A stretch of 64,000 nucleotides of DNA from JACMLD01 sp044223995 (GTDB lineage: Bacteria; Bacteroidota; Bacteroidia; Chitinophagales; Chitinophagaceae). Below, one piece after another: positions 16,972-25,855 of this stretch. The stretch's first letter is position 1. Each line of letters starts with the position of its first letter. A program made the position numbers and the translations under genes. The stretch is from NCBI GenBank assembly GCA_044223995.1, contig JBGALE010000005.1, positions 234,075 through 298,074 on the forward strand, in the 5' to 3' direction. The notes under the pieces were generated by a model that saw nothing but the letters and a program-made list of their open reading frames with translations, did not search any database and was not told the origin of the DNA.

Positions 16972-18353
16972 CAAAACTCGCCGCCCAGATAGGGTTGAAA
17001 GCTGCTGTTTTTTTGGTGATAAGTGTTGTCATCGGTTCAGGTGTCTTCAAAAAAATAGCACCCATGTCTGCCGAACTGGGATCGCCTTTGCTGATCATAT
17101 TGTGCTGGGTGCTGGCAGGTATTATTAGTTTGGCGGGCGCATTAGGAACAGCAGAAATGGCGGGCATGTTCCCCAACTCCGGCGGGGAGTATTTTTATTT
17201 TCAGAAAGTTTTCGGGCGCTTCTTTTCTTTCTTATATGGATGGGCCAATTTCACTGTACTGAAAACAGCTTCCATTTCTGCACTGGCATATATATTCGCG
17301 GAATCACTCAACAGCCTTATACCATTGCCTGACTGGAGTTCCCCGGAAACAGTATTAGGTTTCGCCATTTTCAAAAATGCTTCCGTTAAAATACTGGCAT
17401 CTCTTTTAATCATCGTATTAAGTCTGTTAAACTACCGCGGCGTTGTATTTGCCGAACGTTTGAGCAGGGGACTGACCTTTGTAATGATTACGGTGATCAT
17501 TCTATTTTTAATTGCAGGTTTTAGCTCCCACCAGGGCAGTTTCAGCAACCTGGCATCAGGAAGTCATTCCTTTGAACACAGCCGCCTGCACGGATGGACA
17601 TTAATAAAAGCACTGATGGTAGCAAGCCTAGGTGCGTTCTGGGGCTATGAAGGATGGAACTCCATTGGTTTCATTGGTGAAGAAGTTAAAAACCCAAAAA
17701 GAAACTTACCCATCGCATTGGGAGTCGGCACATTGATCATTATTGTCCTGTATGTGTTATTGAACATCGTATATGTATATGTGCTGCCCATCGATTTTTT
17801 TATTCAGTTGAGTGCCACACCCAATAAAATTGCTGCGGTGGAAGTAGCCGAAAAGATCAGCGGACGTTTGGGAGGAATTGTCATTGCCTGCCTGATCCTG
17901 GTAACTACATTAAATGCCAACAACAGTACCATACTCATGTCGGCACGCATGCTGTACGCCATGGCAAGAGATAAAGTATTTTTTAAAAATGCGGCTTCTA
18001 TTCACCCGGTATACCATACACCGGATGTGGCTTTGCTGTTACAGGCGATTTGGGCAATTGTGCTCGTGTGGTCAGGATCCTTTGATCAGCTAACAGATAT
18101 GCTGGTATTTGCCTCCTTCATCTTCTATGGTTCTACTTCATTGTGTGTAATTATCATGAGAATAAAACAACCTGGTTTGCCAAGAACGTATAAGGTTTTC
18201 GGTTATCCTTTTGTTCCCGCATTCTTTTGTATTTTTTGTATCTCGCTTTTTATTGTAACGATAATCAATCAGCCCAAAGAGGCTATTTGGGGGCTTTCAC
18301 TGATTGCAACCGGTGTGCCGGTGTATTGGTGGAAGAGGAAAAAACAGGAGTAA
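16968..18353 (+). CDS. APC superfamily amino acid permease
   Basis: A 461-residue transporter with about 12 membrane helices. The first helix carries the APC signature (VVIGSGVFKKIAP), with the usual unwound GSG, and the second begins LLIILCWVLAGIISLAGAL. A GYEGWNSIGFIGEEVKNPKRNLP stretch near 225-247 is typical of the LAT/YbeC-type antiporter group. As the last gene of the coupled operon it should import the amino acid or short peptide product released by the secreted fusion enzyme, or exchange it for another amino acid. The substrate is inferred from context only. Confidence 0.9.
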   Translation: MTKLAAQIGLKAAVFLVISVVIGSGVFKKIAPMSAELGSPLLIILCWVLAGIISLAGALGTAEMAGMFPNSGGEYFYFQKVFGRFFSFLYGWANFTVLKTASISALAYIFAESLNSLIPLPDWSSPETVLGFAIFKNASVKILASLLIIVLSLLNYRGVVFAERLSRGLTFVMITVIILFLIAGFSSHQGSFSNLASGSHSFEHSRLHGWTLIKALMVASLGAFWGYEGWNSIGFIGEEVKNPKRNLPIALGVGTLIIIVLYVLLNIVYVYVLPIDFFIQLSATPNKIAAVEVAEKISGRLGGIVIACLILVTTLNANNSTILMSARMLYAMARDKVFFKNAASIHPVYHTPDVALLLQAIWAIVLVWSGSFDQLTDMLVFASFIFYGSTSLCVIIMRIKQPGLPRTYKVFGYPFVPAFFCIFCISLFIVTIINQPKEAIWGLSLIATGVPVYWWKRKKQE

Positions 18354-18415
18354 AAGTAAGATCAAGTTCCAAACATCAAATAACAAAAGACAAATTCCAG
18401 GTATGTAGAAATATG

Positions 18416-18793
18416 TTAGCTGATATCTTTCAGTCCTGTTATTTTATTCCCGGAGAAAGTAAATATAGATTTGCCGTCCAATTGCAGTTCCTCCCCTGCC
18501 TTCAAACCATCGGGAAGATCGATGGCGAGCACACCATGGTATTGAATGGATATCTCTGTTTCGTTTTCATGATGTTGTATGGCCGTGACAGTTTGTTTTC
18601 TTTCCGTGAATAGTTTAACTGCCTTGCTTGCCTGTTCCCTGAATGCCCCCAACCCCAGGATACGCATGTTGGTTTCTCCACCAGAAACATTTTCAAACAC
18701 CATATTGTCGTCCATATCGGCAATCATCCTATCAACATCGAAATTGTTGTATGCATTGATATAATTACTGATAATTTCTTCCCGCTGTTTCAT
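18416..18793 (-). CDS. SnoaL-like (NTF2 fold) protein
   Basis: A 125-residue protein with the cone-shaped NTF2/SnoaL pattern: an N-terminal helix pair (EEIISNYINAYNNFDVDRMIADM) followed by a curved sheet with the FENVSGGE, TVTAIQHHENETEISIQYHGV and GKSIFTFSGNKI strands. Members are small enzymes or ligand-binding proteins, often with no known substrate. It is cotranscribed after the 137-residue hypothetical gene (18-bp gap). No signal peptide. Confidence 0.82.
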   Translation of the reverse strand: MKQREEIISNYINAYNNFDVDRMIADMDDNMVFENVSGGETNMRILGLGAFREQASKAVKLFTERKQTVTAIQHHENETEISIQYHGVLAIDLPDGLKAGEELQLDGKSIFTFSGNKITGLKDIS

Positions 18794-18811
18794 TTTTATT
18801 TTTATGCTTGA

Positions 18812-19225
18812 TTAGTCAAAAGGCAGTAAATCCGGTTCAAGGTAAGTTTGTTTTGCGATGGGCATTGTATAAATATCCGTGGAATAATGAGCAGCCATCA
18901 ACTGGCGGAAATTTGTTTTCAGGCGCGGAAACTCAGCGATAAAATCATAAAAATTATCCGATTTGGATTTATTCCGGAAATGTTGCATGGCTTTCACTGC
19001 TGCAATGGTGAGTGTTTTATTATACTTGGCTTTAGCTCCGAGTTGATCGACGTAATCGAGAAGTTGCCGGCATATATTACCGATAGCCACTGCTTCACCA
19101 TATTTTTCCAGGTGTATCCATGCCAGTCGCAGGTGTGCTTCATGGCTAAACAATGCCGGGTCCAGTTGGCAGTCGCGAAACTGCTGTTCAAATTGATCGT
19201 CGCTGAGGTTGAAATGTGGTTCCAT
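18812..19225 (-). CDS. conserved hypothetical helical protein
   Basis: A 137-residue mostly helical cytoplasmic protein. A recognisable stretch is DPALFSHEAHLRLAWIHLEKYGEA (about 22-45 in parts), a pattern seen in many bacterial proteins of unknown role, and the C-terminus has FRQLMAAHYST. No catalytic motif is evident apart from conserved-looking His residues near 29-32. It is 18 bp upstream of the SnoaL-like gene and probably in one operon with it. Confidence 0.75.
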   Translation of the reverse strand: MEPHFNLSDDQFEQQFRDCQLDPALFSHEAHLRLAWIHLEKYGEAVAIGNICRQLLDYVDQLGAKAKYNKTLTIAAVKAMQHFRNKSKSDNFYDFIAEFPRLKTNFRQLMAAHYSTDIYTMPIAKQTYLEPDLLPFD

Positions 19226-19269
19226 ACTGATTCAAAATAAGTAATATTCATGACATTTTACTTATCAAT

Positions 19270-19277
19270 TACCTTTG
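19270..19277 (+). promoter_or_regulatory. -7 box TACCTTTG for the FUSC gene
   Basis: Matches TAnnTTTG exactly. The expected transcription start (about 19282-19284) lies after the TTG at 19275, so translation must start at the ATG at 19290 on a leader of only a few nucleotides. Confidence 0.65.
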
Positions 19278-19289
19278 CGCGAAAAAGGA

Positions 19290-19796
19290 ATGGTTATCAG
19301 CGACAGGTTAAAGAGCTTACTGGTATATGCAGCCAAATGCGTGACCGGTACACTGGCTGTATTTATTATTTCTTCTTTGTTGCATTACAGCGATATCGGG
19401 TGGTGCCTGATATCCGTGATGCTCGTACTTTCAGCCGATGGCAAAGACTCCGTTCCGCTGGCAGTCACACGTATCAAGGCAAATGTGGTAGGTGCAGGCG
19501 TGGGCGTATTATGCCTGCTCATTTCTCCTACCAATATGTGGGTTCTCAGTGCAGCGCTCGTTATCACATTATCTCTCTGCTATTTGCTGAAACTGGATAC
19601 CGGCATCCGTTCCGCGCTGGCAGCCACCATTATTATAATGCTGCATGATGAGGGCAAACATGTATGGGATACAGCTATTGAAAGATTAATCGCCGTACTG
19701 GCCGGTTGCTTACTGGCCCTGCTGATCACGTTTATCTTTCACTTTAAGGTCACCTCCAAAACATCTGCCGCTAATAATGGCCAGCAGGAAGCATGA
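19290..19796 (+). CDS. FUSC-like (aromatic acid exporter-type) membrane protein
   Basis: A 168-residue integral membrane protein with about five helices (residues about 10-28, 34-50, 62-80, 85-102 and 135-155). The order of helices with KANVVGAGVGVLCLLI and an ERLIAVLAGCLLALLI stretch matches the membrane half of the FUSC/ArAE exporters. It lacks their cytoplasmic domain, so it is a half-size member. The start at 19290 is chosen because the TACCTTTG box lies just before it. The function may be export of organic acids, but it is unproven. Confidence 0.8.
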   Translation: MVISDRLKSLLVYAAKCVTGTLAVFIISSLLHYSDIGWCLISVMLVLSADGKDSVPLAVTRIKANVVGAGVGVLCLLISPTNMWVLSAALVITLSLCYLLKLDTGIRSALAATIIIMLHDEGKHVWDTAIERLIAVLAGCLLALLITFIFHFKVTSKTSAANNGQQEA

Positions 19797-19875
19797 CAAA
19801 CGTGCCGTTTACAGCGGTGGACAAAAAAAATTGCTGTCGCTATGGAATTAAAGTAGATTTAGTAAAACTATACTT

Positions 19876-20304
19876 ATGAGGCAATCATCCACCAACCTGC
19901 TGTTAACGATGCTATTGCTGGTTCTTTTTTCTTCCTGCAAAAAAGAAACAGCAGGCGTCAGAAACAATATTCCATCTTCCTCGCAGGAAACCATCAATGT
20001 AAAAATAAGCAGCAACCAATCGTACGAAATCATACTTGCGGAAGCAATGTCTGCCAGCATCAGCAAACAGGCAAGCCATTTTTCAGTAAGTGAAACACAT
20101 GTTAACAGCGAAACCGGCATGCCCGTTTATTCGTATATCCCCGCTGTCAATTTTACCGGCACAGATGAAGTGATTCTTTCTTCCACGGTAAAATATTCCT
20201 CGATTGCCAATTCTATCGGAAGCGGTTGCCCTTCTTCCGGCAATGCCGGTAATACCGGTACATTTATTCAATACACAACACTTAAAATAACGGTCGGCAA
20301 TTAA
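19876..20304 (+). CDS. hypothetical lipoprotein
   Basis: A 142-residue lipoprotein with signal ending LVLFSSC. The mature part is Ser/Thr-rich with a predicted beta-sandwich: TINVKISSNQSYEIIL, SHFSVSETHV and VNFTGTDEVIL strands. It ends with a Gly/Ser/Asn loop holding a Cys (GSGCPSSGNAGNTG). I do not recognise a family. It probably faces the periplasm or surface. It is a single gene ending in a strong terminator. Confidence 0.75.
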   Translation: MRQSSTNLLLTMLLLVLFSSCKKETAGVRNNIPSSSQETINVKISSNQSYEIILAEAMSASISKQASHFSVSETHVNSETGMPVYSYIPAVNFTGTDEVILSSTVKYSSIANSIGSGCPSSGNAGNTGTFIQYTTLKITVGN

Positions 20305-20325
20305 TTTTTAGTAATTGCACGAATG

Positions 20326-20359
20326 AATGGTCGCTGATTTTACCAGCGGCCATTTTTTT
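20326..20359 (+). terminator. Rho-independent terminator
   Basis: An 11-bp stem (20326-20336 with 20344-20354, one wobble) followed by seven T residues, 22 bp after the hypothetical lipoprotein. Confidence 0.85.
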
Positions 20360-20425
20360 AACCTGTAAAAAACGGCAATAACGTATCTTACTACTGTTAT
20401 CTTTTGTACCAGTCAACCAAATACC

Positions 20426-21178
20426 ATGACAAAAAAAGAATTAATGGATGATATCATGTACCAGTTTGAAATCCATTCTGTAGAAGGTATTAAAAAATGT
20501 TTTTCGGAAGGATTGGATCCAAACGACCACGGAAATGAATTACCATTATTGCTGGAACTGGTGAGTATGTACACCCGTTCCCGGCGATTTAAAGATTGTG
20601 TTCAAGCATTCGTTGATGCAGGTTTGCAATGGAACGACGATTTATTAATCAGCATTCTTACCAATAACGCAACCGCACTGGAAGAAATCCTGCAGGATGA
20701 TCCCGTTAATGTTCATAAAAAATATACACTCCGCAGTACCTATGCGCCACTGGAAGATGCATCGTTATTACACATCTGTGCAGAATTCAATCATGTGGAT
20801 TGTGCCAAAGTATTGGTGAAACATGGCGCCGATATTGAAGCTTCGGCAGGAAAGGATGAATATGGTTTTGGCGGGCAAACACCCATCTTTCATACCGTCA
20901 ACCAAAACACGCATCAATCTGCTGATATGCTGGAATACCTCCTGTCTCTTGGAACCAACCTTCAAATTACCGTAGCCGGCATTGTTTGGGGAAAGGGATT
21001 TGAATGGGAAACACTCATTCCTTCGGTAAACCCCATCAGTTATGCCATGATGGGCCTGTTGCCACAAATGCACCGCAATGAAAAAACCATTGCCGACACC
21101 GTATCCCTGTTGCTCCGGCACGGTTATGGAATTGAATACAAAGCTGCCAACGTACCAAACAAATACCTGTCGCATTAA
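20426..21178 (+). CDS. ankyrin-repeat protein
   Basis: A 250-residue cytoplasmic protein built of ankyrin-like helix pairs. Repeats are visible as IKKCFSEGLDPND (about 22-34), DASLLHICAEFNHVDCAKVLVKHGADIEA (about 112-140, the clearest copy) and QTPIFHTVNQNTHQSADMLEYLLSLGTNLQI (about 151-181). No enzyme domain is attached, so it is likely a protein-binding module. The gene stands alone between terminator and DUF4403 lipoprotein. Partner unknown. Confidence 0.85.
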   Translation: MTKKELMDDIMYQFEIHSVEGIKKCFSEGLDPNDHGNELPLLLELVSMYTRSRRFKDCVQAFVDAGLQWNDDLLISILTNNATALEEILQDDPVNVHKKYTLRSTYAPLEDASLLHICAEFNHVDCAKVLVKHGADIEASAGKDEYGFGGQTPIFHTVNQNTHQSADMLEYLLSLGTNLQITVAGIVWGKGFEWETLIPSVNPISYAMMGLLPQMHRNEKTIADTVSLLLRHGYGIEYKAANVPNKYLSH

Positions 21179-21240
21179 AAACTTTACATTCTCTTATCAT
21201 TTTGCAACTTATTTTTACCGTTCCATTGAAACCCGAAACA

Positions 21241-22635
21241 ATGCACCAAAGATTATTTGCAGCCTTATTGTCTCTACTGCTTGTATCCTGTGCCGCTTCT
21301 AAAAAAGCAGTTCAACCACCACCTCCGCCTGCTGCGCTTCCGCCCTTGCCAGAATCTAACATCAATATTCCTGTTAAAATAATCATCACCCCCTTCCTGT
21401 CAAAAGCTATGCTGATGGTTCCAAAAGAAGTTACCAGCGATGGATGGCCCGAGTATTTACAAACCTCCTGCGATTTTCATTATAAATATCGTTTTGTTCC
21501 CGGCGGACTCACATTTAACTGCGTCAATAACCAGGTGCAGGTAAAACTCACCGGCACCTACCAGGTGGCCGGAGAAAAATGCATCTGCGCCTTCGGCAAA
21601 CAAACTTCACCCTGGATTGGCGGCAGTTGTGGTTTTGGCAAAGAGCCCATGCGCAAAACCGATATCTATATTGTTTCTTCCCTGCAGTTTCAGCCCAATT
21701 ATACAGTTCATACTATTACGACTACGCAAAAAGTAATGGCACAGGAAAAATGTACGGTATCGATGTTCAACCTGGATATTACACAGCAGGTAATGGACAG
21801 CATCAAATCTTCTACCAATGCGTTTTGTTATTCGATGGACAGTGTCGTCAATGGGCTGGATTTCAGTTCTACCACCCGAGCATTGGCTGAAAGGATCAAC
21901 AAAAAAATTCCACTGGGCCGTTACGGTTACATCAAGATAAACCCTTCCGCAGTTAAAATGGGAAAGATGAATATGGTAAAAGACACCCTGCAGGCCACCA
22001 TGGGTATTTCCTGTTTTCCCGAATTGCACAGTGACAGCACCAATAATTACACTGCCTCCTTTTTACCACCGTTGCAAAACGCAGATCTGCCTTCCGGCAT
22101 AACTGTATTTACCAACGCAAAATACGATTACCCATTTATCAATAGTCTTATCAACCAGTTGGTGAAGGATACTTCATTTGAAGTGGAAGGGCGCACCGTT
22201 ATCTTAAAAAATGTTCATATCAGTGGCGCCGACAATGGCAAAGTGGAACTGACGGTTGATTTTGAGGGCGACAAAAAAGGAAGCCTTTTCCTGGTAGGCA
22301 CGCCAAGACTGGATACTGCCAGGCAAATTATTTCCATTCCCGACCTGGATTATTCGCTGAAGAGCCATGACATCATTTTAAATGTCGGTAAAACCTTATT
22401 TGGAAATAAAATACTGCGCACCCTCCGCGAGAAAGCGACCATCCACATTACTGATATCGTAGAGCATAACCGGAAAAATATAGATGCCCAGCTAAATAAA
22501 AAAATCATGGAAGGCGCTTTTTCTACAGGCACCCTGACGGATATCCGGGTACTGGCCCTGGTAGTGGGCAAGGACGTGTTGCAGGCCCAGACTTGTGCAC
22601 GGGTAAAGGCTTCTATAGTGATTACCAACCTGTAA
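21241..22635 (+). CDS. DUF4403 family lipoprotein
   Basis: A 464-residue lipoprotein. The ATG at 21241 gives a lipoprotein signal with Cys after LLLVS (MHQRLFAALLSLLLVSC); the earlier start adds 13 residues that fit no signal. The mature protein shows the DUF4403 arrangement: an N-terminal strand INIPVKIIITPF, a Cys pair region (CICAFGK), and the C-terminal LDYSLKSHDIILNVGKTLFG that resembles tubular lipid-binding folds. Members are secreted proteins of Bacteroidota with no assigned role. No operon partner is close. Confidence 0.85.
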   Translation: MHQRLFAALLSLLLVSCAASKKAVQPPPPPAALPPLPESNINIPVKIIITPFLSKAMLMVPKEVTSDGWPEYLQTSCDFHYKYRFVPGGLTFNCVNNQVQVKLTGTYQVAGEKCICAFGKQTSPWIGGSCGFGKEPMRKTDIYIVSSLQFQPNYTVHTITTTQKVMAQEKCTVSMFNLDITQQVMDSIKSSTNAFCYSMDSVVNGLDFSSTTRALAERINKKIPLGRYGYIKINPSAVKMGKMNMVKDTLQATMGISCFPELHSDSTNNYTASFLPPLQNADLPSGITVFTNAKYDYPFINSLINQLVKDTSFEVEGRTVILKNVHISGADNGKVELTVDFEGDKKGSLFLVGTPRLDTARQIISIPDLDYSLKSHDIILNVGKTLFGNKILRTLREKATIHITDIVEHNRKNIDAQLNKKIMEGAFSTGTLTDIRVLALVVGKDVLQAQTCARVKASIVITNL

Positions 22636-22771
22636 GCAGTTTGCCGGGCGTCTTTTCCTCCAGGTTTTTGCCTGTTGACAAAATAAAAACAGGCAGGCAA
22701 CTTATCCACCATATTCTGCGTACCAGCAGATATAAAGTAACTTTACTATACCTTACTACACAGGATATAAA

Positions 22772-23362
22772 TTGACCGAGCCGGGTGTTCAAATATTGAC
22801 GCTTGTTGAAGGTTGTGCCAACAACGACCGCAACAGCCAGCGGGACTTATACCATTGGCTGTTTGGCTATGCAATGAAAATATGTTACCGCTATACCCAG
22901 CAACAACATGAGGCAGAGGAATTAACCAACGAATCCTTTGTAAAGCTTTTCAAGAACATTCATTTGTTTGATGCTACCCGGCAAACCAATGCCGAATCAT
23001 TGTTCAAGGCATGGTTTAAACGCATTATTATAAATACCTGTATCGACTACCTGCGTAAGCACCATTCCATGATCAACGGCCATGCCCTTGGCACAGATAC
23101 CGAAAACATCCAGGATCCGCAGGAAACCGGCATCGATAAATTATCGTATGAGGAGATAATAGAAGCCATTCGATCTTTAACGCCCGTTTACAGAACAGTA
23201 TTCAACCTTTTCGTAATAGAAGGAATGACCCACGAGGAAATTTCCAATCAACTTGGCATCAGTATAGGTGCATCCAAATCCAATTTGTCCAAAGCAAGAC
23301 ACAACCTAAGAAAAATCATTTTACAACAAACCCAGTACAACACGTATGTACAACCTAGATGA
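22772..23362 (+). CDS. ECF-type RNA polymerase sigma factor, TTG start
   Basis: A 196-residue sigma-70 family factor with regions 2 and 4 only. Region 2 contains YTQQQHEAEELTNESFVKLFKN (about 43-64), and region 4 carries an HTH with MTHEEISNQLGISIGASKSNLSKARHNLR (about 152-180). No ATG lies between the upstream in-frame stop (22733) and region 1, so the TTG at 22772 is the probable start. It is preceded by AGGA 7 bp away. Its 3' end overlaps the next gene by 17 bp, so the downstream TM/barrel protein is most likely its regulator. Confidence 0.87.
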   Translation: MTEPGVQILTLVEGCANNDRNSQRDLYHWLFGYAMKICYRYTQQQHEAEELTNESFVKLFKNIHLFDATRQTNAESLFKAWFKRIIINTCIDYLRKHHSMINGHALGTDTENIQDPQETGIDKLSYEEIIEAIRSLTPVYRTVFNLFVIEGMTHEEISNQLGISIGASKSNLSKARHNLRKIILQQTQYNTYVQPR

Positions 23363-24899
23363 TAAAAACCTGGACCGTTTGAGCAGAGAGGCGGCGGAGA
23401 ATTTCCGTCAGCCGGGAGGGCCGTCCTGGGAAAATATTGAAAAAACCCTTGATAAGGAAATGCCGCAGGAAAGGAAAAAGCGGCGCGGATTCCTATTATG
23501 GTTTATACTGCCCGGCTTACTGGCCGGGGGAAGTATTTATTATTTCAGCAAACAAAATAATACCAGCGATAAAACAGCTATTCTATCCACTACCGGTAAA
23601 AACAATGAATCCGCAAAAACAAACCCTTCTGACAATAAAACAGCCGAACCCGGTAATGCTGCAACAGGCAATAAACAAGAATCAACCAGCGGCAAAAATG
23701 CAGACAATACTTCAGGCAAACCAGTATTACCTCCGGCCACTAAAAATACGGTAGCAGCTAATCCCAATCATTCCAGTAATACAGCTACCACCACCCGGAA
23801 AAAGGAAAAAGATGTCATTGCGAACAGAAATACGCCTGTTTCCAATAATAAAACAATACTAAATAGCAATGTCAACTCCAAAACACGTGTTGCCAGCAAA
23901 GACCATCAACCCGTAAAAATGAAGCCGGGAGGTATCAACCCTGTAACAAGTAATACTGTTATCGTCGATAACAATAAGAACAAGAAGCATCCTTCTTATA
24001 AAGTTCCGCCTGTGCAGTCGTCTGTTGCAGCAGGAAATAAATCAAAAAAGAATAAAAACATAAACAAACAGCAGGATACAGTGGATGCAGAAACGGCTCC
24101 TGTTGAAATAAAAGACGCAACCAATTCAGAAATTGGGAAAACGAACGACACCAGGAAAGATGATGCGGCTGCCATTGCAAATGTTATAGCCCCGGTAATT
24201 TCAAAGGCAGGCGATACAGCTTCACTGAATAAAATTGTTGATTCTTCTGCCAAAGCAGTAACAGCCCCTGCAACTAAAAAGAAAAACAACTCTTCCAGCG
24301 ATAAAGGTATAAGCATTGCATTTGTGGCTGGTGCCGATATGAGTACAGTAAAATTCAAATACGGCAACAATACCGGTATCAATATTGGCATACTTGGCGG
24401 TTATCATTTCAATAAAAACTGGTCCGTTCACACTGGTATCATTTATACGCAGAAGAATTACAAATTAAATGGTGCCGACTATCACCCACCGGCTCATTAC
24501 TGGACACAATATGTTCCCCTGGAAACCGTAGATGGCAATTGCCATATGTGGGAAGTTCCAATATTAGGACGTTATACATTAAGCAGCAAGACAAACCATA
24601 CATTTTTTGTAAGTAGTGGGCTGTCCTCTTATTTTATGACAAGGGAGCATTACAATTATAACTATAAACTGGCAGGCGCACCGGTTACGCGTTCCTGGAC
24701 AAATGATTCCAGCACGCACTATATTTTATCCATTCTCGATTTATCTGTTGGCTTCCAGCGGAATATTGGTAAAAAACTTTCCTGGCAGTTAGAGCCTTAT
24801 GCCCGTATACCTTTATCTGGCGTGGGATTTGGTAAAATAGAGCTAAGCAGTTTTGGGGTGAATTTTTCGTTACAGTTAAAGCAACCCATAAAACATTGA
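23346..24899 (+). CDS. inner-membrane anti-sigma-like protein fused to outer-membrane barrel domain
   Basis: A 517-residue protein with an unusual layout. Residues 1-46 are a short soluble region (NLDRLSREAAENFRQ, then PSWENIEKTLDKEM), 48-66 a membrane helix after RKKRRG, about 70-300 a low-complexity Asn/Thr/Lys/Ala-rich linker, and about 305-517 a PorT-like outer-membrane barrel (AFVAGADMSTVKFKYG, GGYHFNKNWSVHTGIIY, SWQLEPYARIPLS). The gene overlaps the sigma factor by 17 bp. I infer that the N-terminal part holds the sigma factor and the barrel senses the outer membrane or surface. Direct sequence evidence for sigma binding is lacking. Confidence 0.83.
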   Translation: MYNLDDKNLDRLSREAAENFRQPGGPSWENIEKTLDKEMPQERKKRRGFLLWFILPGLLAGGSIYYFSKQNNTSDKTAILSTTGKNNESAKTNPSDNKTAEPGNAATGNKQESTSGKNADNTSGKPVLPPATKNTVAANPNHSSNTATTTRKKEKDVIANRNTPVSNNKTILNSNVNSKTRVASKDHQPVKMKPGGINPVTSNTVIVDNNKNKKHPSYKVPPVQSSVAAGNKSKKNKNINKQQDTVDAETAPVEIKDATNSEIGKTNDTRKDDAAAIANVIAPVISKAGDTASLNKIVDSSAKAVTAPATKKKNNSSSDKGISIAFVAGADMSTVKFKYGNNTGINIGILGGYHFNKNWSVHTGIIYTQKNYKLNGADYHPPAHYWTQYVPLETVDGNCHMWEVPILGRYTLSSKTNHTFFVSSGLSSYFMTREHYNYNYKLAGAPVTRSWTNDSSTHYILSILDLSVGFQRNIGKKLSWQLEPYARIPLSGVGFGKIELSSFGVNFSLQLKQPIKH

Positions 24900-24938
24900 T
24901 GCCGTAATAACCAATATCCATCACTCATCACACTCTTT

Positions 24939-25787
24939 ATGAAGAAGAACCACCTGCTCGCAACCGTTGCGATTGTTAGTATCATATCTCTATTAGTACT
25001 ATTCGCCTGCAGTAAGGGCGGTAGTACCCCTGCTCCTCCTTCCAATCCCTGCGCCGGCGTAACTGTTAGCGTTACGGCTACGACCACGGATGCAGATGCC
25101 GGCACCTCGAATGGAGGAATTGATGCCAGCGCTACAGGAGGATCAGGATTTACGTTCAGTATCAACAATGGAGCATTTCAACCGGGGGGAACATTTAGTA
25201 ATCTCGCAGCGGGCACTTATTCTATTACTGCGAAAAACAGTAATGGTTGTACGGGTTCAGCAAATATTACCGTCAATGCAAAAGATGCCTGTGCCGGAAA
25301 AACAATTACTGTCACTCCCACCATCAGCCAAAATGCAGATCCCTGCCTCAATAATGGTACGGCTACGGTAGCCGCCACTGGTGGAACAGGCTTTACTTAT
25401 AATGTTGACGGGGGTGCTTTCCAGGCTTCCGCCAATTTTACCAATTTGTCTTCGGGTAATCATACATTCGGCGCAAAAGAAGCGGGTGGTTGTGTAAAAA
25501 CATCCACGGTGAATGTGCCAGCAGCAGCCGCCGGACCAAAATTCGGAGATGTAAAAGCGATTATACAGGCCAACTGTGCGGTTGTTGGTTGTCATGCGGG
25601 AACACAGTCGCCGGATTTTAGGGTTGACTGCAATATTGTGGCCAATGCCGACCTGATAAAGTTCAGGGCCGTTGACCAGGCAGGTACGCCCAACCAAATG
25701 CCGCAACCACCAAGGGCCGCCCTGTCACAGGCCGACCGCGATAAGATTGTACTTTGGTTCAATGCTGGTCACCGTTTTACCGACTAA
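24939..25787 (+). CDS. lipoprotein with SprB-like repeats and cytochrome c-like tail
   Basis: A 282-residue lipoprotein (lipobox LLVLFAC, Cys at 24). Two SprB-like repeats (about 46-105 and 120-190) share the pattern GGSGFTFSINNGAFQPGGTFSNL and GGTGFTYNVDGGAFQASANFTNL. The C-terminal part (about 200-282) resembles a small cytochrome c: NCAVVGCHAG gives CX4CH rather than CX2CH, with a Met candidate in PNQMPQPP and a final helix DRDKIVLWFNAGH. It could be a surface protein with covalent haem, or a haem-less relic. It is the last gene before a terminator. Confidence 0.82.
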   Translation: MKKNHLLATVAIVSIISLLVLFACSKGGSTPAPPSNPCAGVTVSVTATTTDADAGTSNGGIDASATGGSGFTFSINNGAFQPGGTFSNLAAGTYSITAKNSNGCTGSANITVNAKDACAGKTITVTPTISQNADPCLNNGTATVAATGGTGFTYNVDGGAFQASANFTNLSSGNHTFGAKEAGGCVKTSTVNVPAAAAGPKFGDVKAIIQANCAVVGCHAGTQSPDFRVDCNIVANADLIKFRAVDQAGTPNQMPQPPRAALSQADRDKIVLWFNAGHRFTD

Positions 25788-25818
25788 TTAAATTTTGCAT
25801 GTCCATAGCCTTACAAAC

Positions 25819-25855
25819 AAGAGCTGCCGTTGGTGAACGACAGCTCTTTACTTTT
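25819..25855 (+). terminator. Rho-independent terminator
   Basis: An 8-bp outer stem (25819-25826 with 25841-25848) plus an inner 4-bp stem, followed by TTTACTTTTT. It ends the cytochrome-like gene and touches the 3' end of the convergent SET gene. Confidence 0.8.
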
